The notes beneath the pieces were generated by a model, which was given only the letters and a program-made list of their open reading frames with translations, was not told the DNA's origin and did not search any database. From the NCBI GenBank assembly GCA_022059125.1, contig JAEUWY010000004.1, positions 1 to 64,000 of the forward strand: DNA of 64,000 bases. The letters are read 5' to 3'. Source of the DNA: Corynespora cassiicola. Lineage: Eukaryota > Ascomycota > Dothideomycetes > Pleosporales > Corynesporascaceae. Made by a program: the position numbers and the translations under genes. Below are positions 11,586 through 21,341 of the stretch, one piece after another; position 1 is the first letter of the stretch, and each line of letters opens with the position of its first letter.

Positions 11586-12899
11586 GCTTCTTGTTACTTT
11601 TTCCCCTGCTCGCACTTGCATCTACATGTTGCATTACACTCTCGAGATGCGTTTGCAATAGAGTTGCTGATATTAGCTTATATTTGCCAATCCCCCCTCA
11701 GCCTGCGCAAATCACCAATCAAATGAGAGTTACCAGCGGCGATCGTGTGTTCATATCTTTCCCTCATAAGCAGAGGCCGGCACCGAGTAGCGCCTTACTG
11801 CATCGAAAGCTACCCATGTCACAAACCCCTGTCTTATCGCTGTGCTAGGATATTAGCGTTCTGCATTGGGAGCATCTCGCAAGTATCATTCGAATCTCAG
11901 TCTGCCTCGCTATGCAACACAAAATTGTCGCAGTGTCCGTGGGCGCGAATTCTGATATGCCGATTCAAATGCTAGACAGATTCTGTCAATGTTGAGCAAG
12001 ATACTCCCCACCACATAACGACCTGCCGTCTACCGACTCCGTTTCTGTGTACAACAACTATGAACTCCACATTCTTTTGTCTGAACGGTCGCATTTTGAA
12101 GTTATCCATGCACTATCAATTCTCGGGAGTATTCCAGGCCAATTTCCTGGATGATATTTTACTTCCTCTCGACCCCTACAGCCTCGAACAAATCTCGCGA
12201 AGAGGCCTGTGCCATCCTTAAACCATCAGCGATTGGCCACTTTGAATCTTTACAAAGACTCTATTGCCTCATTTAGAAGTTTCGGGGGTTAGCGCCACTC
12301 TATTTCCGGGGAGACATTTGGTGACATCTTAGATGATGGCTTGGACAGTGGCTTATGCTAATGTCATAAGCCAGTCTGATCACGATGTCACAGTAGATTC
12401 CACACCAACACCTGACTACGTTTCCGGCAGTGACTGACCGTAATAAGGTATTTGGCGTTACTGTTGAAGACGTAGAGGGAAATATCGAGGAATAGGAACC
12501 CGCAGATTTAAAAATCTTTCTCAATATTTATACTGAATGCATTGTTGGCGGTTATCAAGCCATTGTCATCAGAAAACTTATCTGCGAATATTCCTTCCCA
12601 TATTGCTTTCCATGATATTTGATTTTGGACGCAAATCCTGTCTCGGGGCGAAATCCTCCGGAAGCCAAAACCGCCCCCACCCTGACATCAAGGCTGAATC
12701 CGGACTTGGTTGATCAGAGCCAATCAAGAGATGGGTATGTGGTGACGGATTTCTTATTGCTAATTTTGTCGGTAATACGGGCTTAGGCGCCCGTGTCAAT
12801 CAATCTCACGCTGTCCCTTCGTCGACATTGACGTCTCCTCAACTTCTATACTCCATCCACCACCCACACATACGACACCTTTGAGAATAATCCCAGGCA
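11586..12899. other. Intergenic, no gene seen
   Basis: 1.3 kb without a convincing open frame. Short frames at 11444-11848 and 12300-12524 have no domain signature. The end serves as upstream region of the membrane protein at 12900. Confidence 0.5.
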
Positions 12900-13810
12900 A
12901 TGATTAGCTTTTGGCAGACCATATTAGTCGGTTTTTTTCCCTTCAGCATTATCGTTGTTGCACAGACGTCGTCTGCTTCGTTCGGGTACCCCAGGCCAGA
13001 AACAACTGAGTCTCCAAGGATAAAGATCAATGTTTTCGATACCATAGAGGTAGAATGGGAGTCTAACTTTGACCACGCAAGGTTGTATCTCTGGTGCAAG
13101 TCGAACGAGGTAGCAACAGCATCTTGTACGTCTTGGCTTCTCTACACTCAGATGTAGATTCGTGGCATAATTCTCACATACCTTGAACCACAGGGTTTGA
13201 CAAGTTAGTGAACATGACTGGAAACATATCATATTCACCCGCTCTGGAATCCGATATAAACCGTGACTGGTCGGAACCTTGGAATTGCCATTTCGACCTG
13301 CTGTACATCGAGGCACCAAATAATCGAGGATATCAAGGTCCTCCAATCTACATCACCTCGTCAAAAACAGACGTGTCCACAACATTCGCTCGTGATTATA
13401 CGAGATCAGTTATGCTATCCGAAATTACCCTTCCCACCAGAGCACCGAGCTCGATCTCTTCTCAAGTCAGCCCGACTGTTGCTGCTACATTCTCACCATC
13501 TCCAGAGCCTTCTGAGACACCCACTGGTAATAGTGAGAGTGATGTCTTGACATCGGGTGCTAAAGCTGGGATAGCGGTCGGAGCTACACTAGGGGCTGTT
13601 GCCATTGGTGGCCTTGGATATCTTTTCTATCGTAATCGCCGAAAGCTGAAAGAGCTTGAATCAAGGATTGTTCAATCTGGCCCACAAGATGATATGGAAT
13701 ACAAGCCTGTGTATGCCGAGTATGCACACCAGGACATGCACACGCAGTCTAATGTGCCGCTTCAAGAGCTGGAAACCCACCGAACCCACGAGCTACCAGC
13801 TTCAAGCTGA
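12900..13810 (+). CDS. Single-pass cell-surface protein, Ser/Thr-Pro-rich stalk
   Basis: Two exons, 12900-13125 and 13194-13810, with a 68-nt intron (donor GTACGT, acceptor CACAG); 280 residues. A signal peptide covers about residues 1-21 (FWQTILVGFFPFSIIVVAQ). The ectodomain has a few Cys (LWCKS, WNCHFD) and N-glycosylation sites (NMTGNIS). It is followed by a Ser/Thr/Pro stalk (about 150-185) and one membrane helix (AGIAVGATLGAVAIGGLGYLF) with a basic stop-transfer RNRRK. The cytoplasmic tail is acidic/polar with a late SSN-free Gln-rich end. This is the layout of fungal Mid2/Wsc-like surface sensors, but no WSC or other named domain is seen, so function is unassigned. It converges on the kexin-peptide gene, with 125 bp between stops. 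Confidence 0.8.
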
Positions 13811-13935
13811 TATAAATACATGAACTTGCTGAGAAGGAATGTAACATCACCAATATCTTTGCGCACTTTGAGGGCAAAATCGTTTTAGTTAAAAAAAATC
13901 GAATTTCTGTTCTATTTTGTGGGCTTGAAAACTAT

Positions 13936-15756
13936 CTAGCAACCGGACCAAACACCAATGCCGCAAACAGCCGGGTATGCGTCGGCCATGTCCTGGCTGT
14001 CAACATCGGATGGGGGTGCGAGGCGTCCGCGCCTGCCGCCCTGGGTCTCCTGTTCCTGGCGAGTCTGAATAATATGTGTCTCCGATGAAGCTCCGACATC
14101 CAACTCCTCTGGAATGCCAAGCTCACTGGTGAGTTCGTCCAGGGTCGATCGCTTCTGTGGGTTACTGAGGATATCGCCGATGACGAGGCCATCAGCCAAA
14201 GCACCCAGACCCCCCGCAGCTCCTTCCAGAAGGTTTCCAGCAACGCGGCCGCGGGAGCGCTGAGCTTCACGCTTTTGGGGGTTGGTGAGGATGTCGCCAA
14301 TGACGAGGCCATCAGCGACAGCGCCCAAACCCCCAGCAGCTCCTTCAAGGACGTTGCCAATGACCCGACCGCGGGATCGCTGAGCTTCGCGCTTCTGAGG
14401 ATTCGCGAGAATGTCCCCAATAACAAGTCCATCAGCGATGGCGCCCAAGCCCCCGGCAGCTCCCTCCAGAACATTACCAGCAACGCGGCCACGGGAGCGC
14501 TGGGCCTCGCGTTTCTGGGGGTTGGAGAGAATATCCCCAATCACGAGTCCATCAGCGATCGCTCCTAGGCCTCCAGCAGCTCCCTCCAGAATATTACCAG
14601 CAACACGGCCACGGGATCGCTGAGGCTCGGCTTCGCGCTTCTGGTTGGCGACAATGTCTCCAATGACGAGGCCATCAGCAATGGCGCCCAAGCCCCCGGC
14701 GGCTCCCTCCAAGACGTTACCAAAGACGCGGCCGCGAGATCGCTGGGGCTCAGCCTCGCGCTTCGCGGGGGCGGGTTGGGTGAGGGCAAAGATGGTGCCA
14801 AGGTCGGCACCCGCGCCAATGAGACCAGCACCCACCTCAGCAGCATCACCAAGACGGCGGAGACCACCGCGGCGCTGAGGCTCGGGAGACGCCTCACGCT
14901 TCTGGTTGCTGACGATGTCTCCAATCACCAAGCCATCAGCCACAGCACCAACGGCTCCGGCAGCACCCTCCAGGAAGTTGCCAGCAACTCGGCCGCGGGA
15001 GCGCTGGGGCTCGGCCTCGCGCTTCTGAGGGTTGCTGAGGATGTCGCCAATCACCAAGCCGTCGGCGACTGCACCCAGACCACCTGCCGCGCCCTCGAGA
15101 ACATTTCCAAACACTCGGCCACGGGAACGCTGGGGCTCAGCTTCACGCTTCTGAGGGTTGCTGAGGATGTCGCCGATAACCAGGCCGTCAGCAACTGCAC
15201 CGAGGCCGCCTGCTGCGCCCTCAAGAACATTCCCGAAGACTCGGCCACGGGAACGCTGAGGCTCGGCTTCACGCTTCTGAGGGTTGCTGAGAATGTCCCC
15301 AATGACGAGGCCGTCGGCGACTGCACCGAGGCCGCCTGCTGCGCCCTCAAGAACGTTGCCAAAGACTCGGCCGCGAGAACGCTGGGGTTCCGCCTCACGC
15401 TTCTGGGGAGGGTTGAGGATGTCGTTGATGACCAGGCCATCGGCAATTGCTCCCAATCCACCTGCTGCGCCTTCGAAGATGTTGCCAGCAACTCGACTGC
15501 GGGAACGCTGGGGTTCCGCCTCGCGCTTCTGGGGGTTGCTAAGAATATCGCCAATAACAAGGCCGTCGGCGATTGCTCCCAATCCGCCCGCTGCGCCTTC
15601 GAGAATGTTGCCAGCAACGCGACCGCGGGAGCGCTGGGGGTCGGCCTCGCGCTTAGTAGGCTGGGAATCGGCCTCCCCTTTGCGAGTATCGACTGGAGCA
15701 GCGACCGTGACACCGGCGGTGAAAGCAAGGATAGCAGCAGCGGTAGAGGCACGCAT
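13936..15756 (-). CDS. Kexin-processed repeat precursor (KEP), twelve peptide units
   Basis: Single exon, 606 residues. A signal peptide covers 1-20 (MRASTAAAILAFTAGVTVAA), with a short pro-region to the first Lys-Arg at 35-36. Twelve units of 38-44 residues follow, each bounded by KR. Most begin EAEPQ, so KREAEP copies the Kex2 site plus Ste13 dipeptide spacer known from alpha-factor precursors. Eleven units share a basic head (RSRGRV) and a Gly/Ala/Ile/Leu-rich amphipathic body (GNVLEGAAGGLGA, ADGLVIGDIL). Unit 7 (288-331) is different (GGLRRLGDAAEVGAG). A 70-residue tail has RR at 576-577 and ends in a two-Cys segment (VCGIGVWSGC). Units lack Tyr and Cys, unlike ustiloxin-type cyclic peptide precursors. 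The layout resembles Rep1 repellents and Ece1 of other fungi; whether these peptides are surface-active, signalling or antimicrobial is unknown. Units 3, 4 and 5 are identical as protein yet differ at silent sites. Confidence 0.9.
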   Translation of the reverse strand: MRASTAAAILAFTAGVTVAAPVDTRKGEADSQPTKREADPQRSRGRVAGNILEGAAGGLGAIADGLVIGDILSNPQKREAEPQRSRSRVAGNIFEGAAGGLGAIADGLVINDILNPPQKREAEPQRSRGRVFGNVLEGAAGGLGAVADGLVIGDILSNPQKREAEPQRSRGRVFGNVLEGAAGGLGAVADGLVIGDILSNPQKREAEPQRSRGRVFGNVLEGAAGGLGAVADGLVIGDILSNPQKREAEPQRSRGRVAGNFLEGAAGAVGAVADGLVIGDIVSNQKREASPEPQRRGGLRRLGDAAEVGAGLIGAGADLGTIFALTQPAPAKREAEPQRSRGRVFGNVLEGAAGGLGAIADGLVIGDIVANQKREAEPQRSRGRVAGNILEGAAGGLGAIADGLVIGDILSNPQKREAQRSRGRVAGNVLEGAAGGLGAIADGLVIGDILANPQKREAQRSRGRVIGNVLEGAAGGLGAVADGLVIGDILTNPQKREAQRSRGRVAGNLLEGAAGGLGALADGLVIGDILSNPQKRSTLDELTSELGIPEELDVGASSETHIIQTRQEQETQGGRRGRLAPPSDVDSQDMADAYPAVCGIGVWSGC

Positions 15757-15868
15757 TTTGAATGTGGTTGAGAAAAAGGGTGAAAGGTTGAAAGAGAAGG
15801 GGGCTGTTTGAGAATCGAAGAAGTGGAAAAGATTTCAAGTTGCAGCTGGTGCAATTGTTGGCAAAAGA

Positions 15869-15922
15869 ATCTGAGCTTGCAGAAGGATCTGAACTTGCAG
15901 AAGGATCTGAACTTGCAGATGG
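15869..15922. repeat. Three 18-bp direct repeats in the precursor's leader
   Basis: The unit atctgaacttgcagaagg occurs three times in a row (15869-15886, 15887-15904, 15905-15922) with one or two mismatches. It lies 110-165 bp upstream of the ATG of the kexin-precursor gene, so within its 5' leader or core promoter. Confidence 0.85.
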
Positions 15923-15930
15923 TTTGAAGT

Positions 15931-15978
15931 GAAGAAGAGAAGAAGAGAAGAAGAGAAGAAGAGAAGAAGAGAAGAAGA
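15931..15978. repeat. GAAGAAGA microsatellite (CT-rich tract of the minus-strand gene)
   Basis: Six perfect copies of the 8-mer GAAGAAGA. Read on the strand of the kexin-precursor gene this is a TCTTCTTC pyrimidine tract between TATA box and ATG. Such tracts mark strong promoters in filamentous fungi. Confidence 0.85.
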
Positions 15979-16025
15979 GGCGAATGATGCTGTGGTACTG
16001 TTCCAAAGCCGGCCGCGAGGGTTCT

Positions 16026-16032
16026 CTTTATA
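16026..16032 (-). promoter_or_regulatory. TATA box candidate for the kexin-precursor gene
   Basis: TATAAAG on the minus strand, about 270 bp upstream of the ATG at 15756 and just upstream of the CT-rich tract. The TATA plus CT tract plus repeats layout suggests a strongly expressed or sharply regulated gene. Confidence 0.5.
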
Positions 16033-17592
16033 CAGATTCTTGCGTACCAACCATCCATATCCCCTGATCATCTATACAGACACAAAGCCAAGTGCTGTTT
16101 GTTGCCTGTCTTGCCTGCTGAGTAGCCAAGGACGTTGGACATTGGGGTTGCATAATGCGGAGACTACAGAAACGTGACTGGTGGTGGCCAAGTTCCTCGG
16201 GACAGTTGAATCGCATAAAGAGAACATCTAAGGAACACCAGCTATATTACTTGATTATATGCCTTAAACATTGGAGACAAGCTTTCAGGTACAACCTTAG
16301 AGTTTTCCTCCACGTTCCTGCACCAATCAGACAGCTTACTAAAAGGAACTAGTTCTGACAAGCTGTTAGGAAGTGTCTCATCAAGTGTTCTGCCGGGGTC
16401 TGATTTCTTGGCCACGGTTTCGTTCACCCAAACGTCTTCGGCGCTTCTCGTTTCAACACTTCTGACGCTTGATGCGATCCGGAGCACGGGGTGAGATTGG
16501 GCGTTCGTGCTTGCGCTTCGACCTTTCTCGGCCGCTGCCAAGCGTACTTTCGTACTTCATGCCATTACGCTTGGCAGCGAATGACATATATTTCTCTGGC
16601 TTTATGAGAGCTTGTCGTCTTTTTAAAGGGTAAGAAGCGAGTATAGATGAAAACGGCAAGAAAAAGTCCAAGACATAGATGCTCACCAGCTTAACTTGCT
16701 CCGTTTCAAAATCTTTGTTCCTATGCATATCTATTCACGGACGGTAATCATTGCGTTGGCCTTTTCAACAGCCTCAGGACGATACGACTGCCCAGGTACT
16801 TGGGTATGGGTTCGGGTGATTACTTAAGTAGTCTCATCACGTGATTGACTCCACATCCGAACCTTGCATCCCGGGGCAGCTGCACCGATAAGGGAGTACC
16901 CAGTAGTTTGTCATTAACAACCCCGACAACACATTCTTTCGTTCAATGTCGATGCACGGCGAGATCTAGAAGGAGTGCAACTCTCTCCGTTAGACCCCAT
17001 CCTTGGATGATACTTTACTGCTTACTTGGAGCCAAGGAGCAGAATCGTACATTCTTGTGTAATTCCATGCTCTGAATCTCTGACTCTGAGTATTTTCCAC
17101 AACACACGTTTCTTATGATACAGTTGTATGGAATCAGTGACGTACTCTTTCCAGTGCGCCTACTCTCCCATCCTCAGCGTCCCAAAGCTGGGGATATGTT
17201 CGTGAAAACGTTGCCGGCGACTGTGCCTATGGTTTCCTTTTTGGACAGGGCAGCCAGCCGATGGACGGGAATGGGCATCGATTTTCCTGCCGGGTAGGGG
17301 GAGCTGGAAATTCTGGACGGCCTCGGCGCAATCCCCGCACGGCTTTTGCCCGGAGCCGACAGCATGTTCGACGACGATTGGAGGAGCGGGACTGCACAGC
17401 GGCGCTAGGCCCAAATGCAGCAGCACATCTCCATCCGAGTCTGGGGAATATCTGGGGCACGTCTCACGTGTCCATGACCGGAAAACCTAAGCACCAGGCG
17501 GCCGACATAAATGGATCGTTCAAAATCGGGCCCCGGTCGAGACTTCGCATGTTGCATGCATACCATCCATTCCACACCTCCACACTGTCACC
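16033..17592. other. Intergenic; possible small spliced ORF on minus strand
   Basis: No firm gene. On the minus strand an ATG at 16728 starts MHRNKDFETEQVKL, followed by a plausible intron (donor GTGAGC) and then RRQALIKPEK and a Lys/Arg-rich end at 16453; that would be a 69-residue basic protein of unknown kind, at low confidence. The part 16800-17592 is the upstream region of the sugar transporter gene; it has no open frame that looks coding. Confidence 0.35.
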
Positions 17593-19304
17593 ATGTCCTC
17601 ATTGAATGAAAAAAACAATGTGGAAAGGGTTGACGATGTTTTCGACGATACTCAGCAGATTGCAGCCCACGCTACCGACTTCGAGGACCATGAGGCTACC
17701 ATTTGGCAGACTTTGCGGCGCAACCCCTGGGCTACATTTTGGTCTCTTTATGCCTGCTGGACCATCATTTTGGTCGCTTTCGAAACTCAGGCCGGGGGCG
17801 CCGTCGTAGGCATTCCACAGTTTCGCAAAGATTTCGGTTATGAATATCCAATTGGCTCAGGATCCTATGTCATACCGGCGTCCTGGCAAAGTGCTTTCAG
17901 TGGCGCTCCTTCTGCTACGTATGCGGCAATGCAGCCTCCATACAAAGAAACATACTAATAGAGTATCCACAGCAAGGTCATAGCTTGTCTGTTCACAGGA
18001 CAGCTCGCGGATTGGATCGGCAGACGATACACGCTTCTCATTTCGCTCATCATTGCTCACGTGGCTATCGGCGTGGAGTTTGTTGCCACAACTAATGCAG
18101 TCTTCTTTGCTGGAAAACTCGTCCAAGGATTCTCTATCGGTATCGTTGCGACAATGATGGTTGCCTATGTAGGAGAGATTGCTCCTCTGAAGCTTCGGGG
18201 CATTTTGACCTGCTGTATTGGAGTGGCATATGGAATCGGCCCACTTACTGCGTTCATCATCATCAACTACACTGGGGATGTGGAGACAAGATGGGCATAT
18301 CGAACAATTTTCTGTTCTCAATGGGGTTTTGCGGCCGTGGCTACCATTCTGTGGCCATGGATGCCTGAGTGAGTCTGTCGTTGTATGCATTTTATGGGTA
18401 TCTGACATACTCCAGATCTCCGTGGTGGCTAGTGTCCAAAGACAAGAATGATCAGGCCCTCAAGAGCCTACACAAACTCGGTTATACTGGGGAACGTGGC
18501 CAGCAGCGGCTTGCTCTTGTCCAAGTAACTTTGGAAGAGGTAAAGAAAGAGACCGAAGGCGTCACCTACGCAGAATGTTTCCGCAAATCGAACCTCCGAC
18601 GCACTATCATCAGTATCATGCCTATGAACATCCAGTCTCTCTCCGGCATCGCATTCGTCGCAGGATATTTCACTTATTACCTTCAACTCGCAGGGTACTC
18701 GACAAGTCAGAGTTTTCAGATTCAAATCGCCCAGCCCGTCTTGTCAATCGTGGGAAATCTGATGGCAGCAGCTGTTGTGGATCGCGTCGGCCGTCGTAGC
18801 TTGACACTGTACGGCAACATCATCCTCACCAGCTTCCTCTTGATTACTGGCGGTCTTGGTACAAATACTACCGATCTATCTATGATTAGGGGCACTGTGG
18901 CCTTTATCTTGATCTACAGCTGGTGGTACAACGTTTCTCTCGGGAGTGTGGCCTTTTCTATCCTCGCCGAGGTTTCGACATCCCGACTCCGATACAAAAC
19001 CGTAGCCATTGGCCTTGCAACGAGCAGTGCCATCAACGTTATGTGGCAATTTACCATCCCGTACATGTTCAATCCCGATCAGGCCAATTTGGGCGCGAAG
19101 ATCGCGTTCATTTTCGGGGGTCTCTGTCTTTTCTGTATCGCATACCTGTTCTTCTACCAGCCTGAAACGGCGGGCCGAAGCTACGCAGAACTGGACGAGA
19201 TGTTCGCAAAGGGGGTACCTGCTAGGAAGTTCAAGAGTTACAGGACAACCATGGAGATTCAGAATGAAGCTGCAGCAGAAATGGTCACGGGTAAACAAGT
19301 GTGA
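17593..19304 (+). CDS. MFS sugar porter (alpha-glucoside/maltose-type)
   Basis: Three exons: 17593-17918, 17973-18368 and 18416-19304; introns of 54 nt (branch TACTAATA) and 47 nt (CTGAC). 536 residues, usual length for the family. Sugar-porter signatures are present in order: the loop 2-3 motif LADWIGRRYT, the loop 6 PESPWWLVSK (PESPR type), the loop 8-9 motif VVDRVGRRS, and PETAGRSYAELDEMFAKG after helix 12. The N-terminus is a long soluble polar segment, as in fungal maltose permeases, and PESPWW is typical of that branch. It is predicted to import a sugar by proton symport at the plasma membrane; the substrate is an inference from family resemblance. It lies 490 bp upstream of, and co-directional with, a Sde182-type hydrolase gene. 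Confidence 0.9.
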
Positions 19305-19791
19305 ATCCTGAATTCCGTGTTCCATAGGAAAATCATCATCGCAGTGCAAGTTAGATGTGCAACGCATAATGTAAAGTTTCGAGGTTTTGCTATGTCCAGA
19401 TCCTTCTACTTCTTTCGAAGACTAGTATGAGTTGGTTGGGGGCTGATATGCCCCCACTTTCTCAACAGCATCCAGGTATTAAAAATATGGGCTGTGGCAT
19501 CACGATGTCTTTTAGAAAAGCTCGATTTGCGCATTATCACCAACCCGTGACGGCTCAAACATCAATACTGGGTCATCTGGCACGAAGTATTGGCGCCCAG
19601 CACCCAATGACTGCCGGGCGCGTAAAATTGCCGTATATGGAACGACAGATCTTAGCTCCCAAAAGACTGAGCCTGAGTTTCCCCATCTGGGCGCTACCCA
19701 TATATTTTGTATATCTACTGTCATAGTAGAAAAACCCCAGTAAATTCGCCAGTCCAGCCCTTCGTTGTCATCAGAGAATCTAGCCAACAAA
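19305..19791. other. Intergenic between sugar transporter and Sde182-like gene
   Basis: No open frame with coding character. Holds the transporter 3' end and the promoter of the gene at 19792. Confidence 0.5.
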
Positions 19792-21228
19792 ATGGCTGCT
19801 TCTCTCAATTTGTATCCGACGAAACCGAGGGTTTTCATTTTGACCGACATTACCAACGAGCCGGACGATGCGCAATCATTCTGCCGCTACCTTACCTACT
19901 CGAACCAATTCGACACCGAAGGTATAGTGCCAACGACTTCGACATGGCTCCGCGACAAAGTTGCACCCGAAGCGCTACACGACATCATGGATGGCTACGC
20001 CGAGATCGTAGATAATCTAAACGCGCATGCACACCCCGAGAATCCGTACCCGGCTCCCGACCGCCTACGCTCCCTCATTAAACCCGGATCGCCAGTCTAC
20101 GGAATGGAAGCCGTAGGCGACGACATTCCCTTGAGCGAGGGTGCCGAACTCCTTCGGCAACGCCTTGAGGCCGACGATGCCCGGCCGCTCTGGGTAGTAG
20201 TCTGGGGAGGGGCAAACGTTCTCGCGTCGGTGCTGCATCGGGTGCGGGGCCAGCCGAACGCGGCGGCGCTGCGCGCAAAGCTCCGCATCTACACCATCAG
20301 CGACCAGGACGATACCGGTGCATGGATGCGACAGCAGTGGCCCGAGCTGTTCTACATCTGCTCTGTGCATGGTTGGAATCAGTATTCCAACGCTACCTGG
20401 CTTGGAATTTCGGGGGATGTGCCAGCAGACAGAGGTGGGGCGGACCGCTCCATGGTGAGCCCCGAATGGATTAAAAGCAATCTTCAGATCGGTCCCTTGG
20501 GGAAGAAATATCCAGACGTCGAGTTTGCCATGGAGGGTGATACACCGACGTTTCTTTACCTTATCCAAAACGGTCTAGGTGTCCCGGAGCAGCCGGGCTG
20601 GGGAAGCTGGGGCGGACGCTATGTGCCGGTGAACGTGAGCGCAAAGGGCATATCGCCACGCGGCCACTTTGCTGACTGTGCTGATACTGTTGTAGGCATG
20701 AATGGTGAAAGTTTCATGTCTAATCGGGCGACTATCTGGCGCTGGAGGAATGCCTTTCAACGTGATTTTGCAGCACGTATGCAATGGACCCTGACATCAG
20801 ATTTCAGCAAAGTCAACCATGCACCTGTGGCAATTGTCAATGGCGAGAAAGGACTCGCACCGATATACATCGATGTCGATGCCGGTACATCAATTACCTT
20901 TGACGCAAATCAGAGTTACGACCCGGATGGCGACGAATTATCATTTAAGTGGTGGCAATATCGAGAACCAAGCGCGATTGGCACCTACCATGCCTGGGAA
21001 GCCATTGATTTGCCCATAAATCCTGTGGATAGCGGCAGGAAAGTCAATGTTGAAATCCCGCCCGCCGAAAAGTCGTGTGCATTCAGGAACACCAATAAAC
21101 CTCCGCGGATTTTGGAACGAGGCTTGCCTCTACACTTGATCCTAGAGCTGAGTGACAACGGCACACCAATGCTTACGGCATATCGAAGAATAGTAATTAC
21201 ACCTATCAACAAGGGAGGAGAGAAATAG
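19792..21228 (+). CDS. Sde182/DUF1593 nucleoside-hydrolase-like protein
   Basis: Single exon, 478 residues from ATG 19792 (AAAATGGCT); the TTG-initiated extension to 19765 is unlikely. The N-terminal domain begins PRVFILTDITNEPDDAQS; the TD(I)xNEPDD motif is the Asp-rich loop of nucleoside-hydrolase-like folds as found in the Sde182/DUF1593 family. Further family blocks are WVVVWGGANVLASVL, YTISDQDDTGAWMRQQWP and SVHGWNQYSNATW. A second domain from about 365 (NGEKGLAPIYIDVDAGTS, FDANQSYDPDGDELSFKWW) is an Ig-like/PKD-like C-terminal domain also typical of the family. The founding member binds cellulose; the enzyme reaction is not settled in the family. No signal peptide is seen, so it may act inside the cell on sugars imported by the neighbouring transporter, which is inference. 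Confidence 0.88.
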   Translation: MAASLNLYPTKPRVFILTDITNEPDDAQSFCRYLTYSNQFDTEGIVPTTSTWLRDKVAPEALHDIMDGYAEIVDNLNAHAHPENPYPAPDRLRSLIKPGSPVYGMEAVGDDIPLSEGAELLRQRLEADDARPLWVVVWGGANVLASVLHRVRGQPNAAALRAKLRIYTISDQDDTGAWMRQQWPELFYICSVHGWNQYSNATWLGISGDVPADRGGADRSMVSPEWIKSNLQIGPLGKKYPDVEFAMEGDTPTFLYLIQNGLGVPEQPGWGSWGGRYVPVNVSAKGISPRGHFADCADTVVGMNGESFMSNRATIWRWRNAFQRDFAARMQWTLTSDFSKVNHAPVAIVNGEKGLAPIYIDVDAGTSITFDANQSYDPDGDELSFKWWQYREPSAIGTYHAWEAIDLPINPVDSGRKVNVEIPPAEKSCAFRNTNKPPRILERGLPLHLILELSDNGTPMLTAYRRIVITPINKGGEK

Positions 21229-21341
21229 TTGCTTATTAAGTAGAACTATAGCAATAAAAATACACCATGTGTCAAGGTTCTACTGTTGCGACTTTCTCGA
21301 CCTATCAATATCTGACTCCATTGTCTCTGCATGTACGCTGC

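Noticed and set aside
13936..15756. The periodic array as a CRISPR or satellite repeat
   Set aside because: The period is 126 nt with an intact reading frame, a signal peptide and KR sites; eukaryotic context; silent-site divergence shows protein-level constraint.
13936..15756. The precursor as an alpha-factor mating pheromone gene
   Set aside because: It shares the KREAE processing layout, but the units are 38-44 residues and lack the short Trp-containing pheromone core.
14776..15771. 331-codon plus-strand frame over the peptide precursor
   Set aside because: Antisense mirror of a perfectly periodic gene; its own repeats arise only from the periodicity of the real gene on the minus strand.
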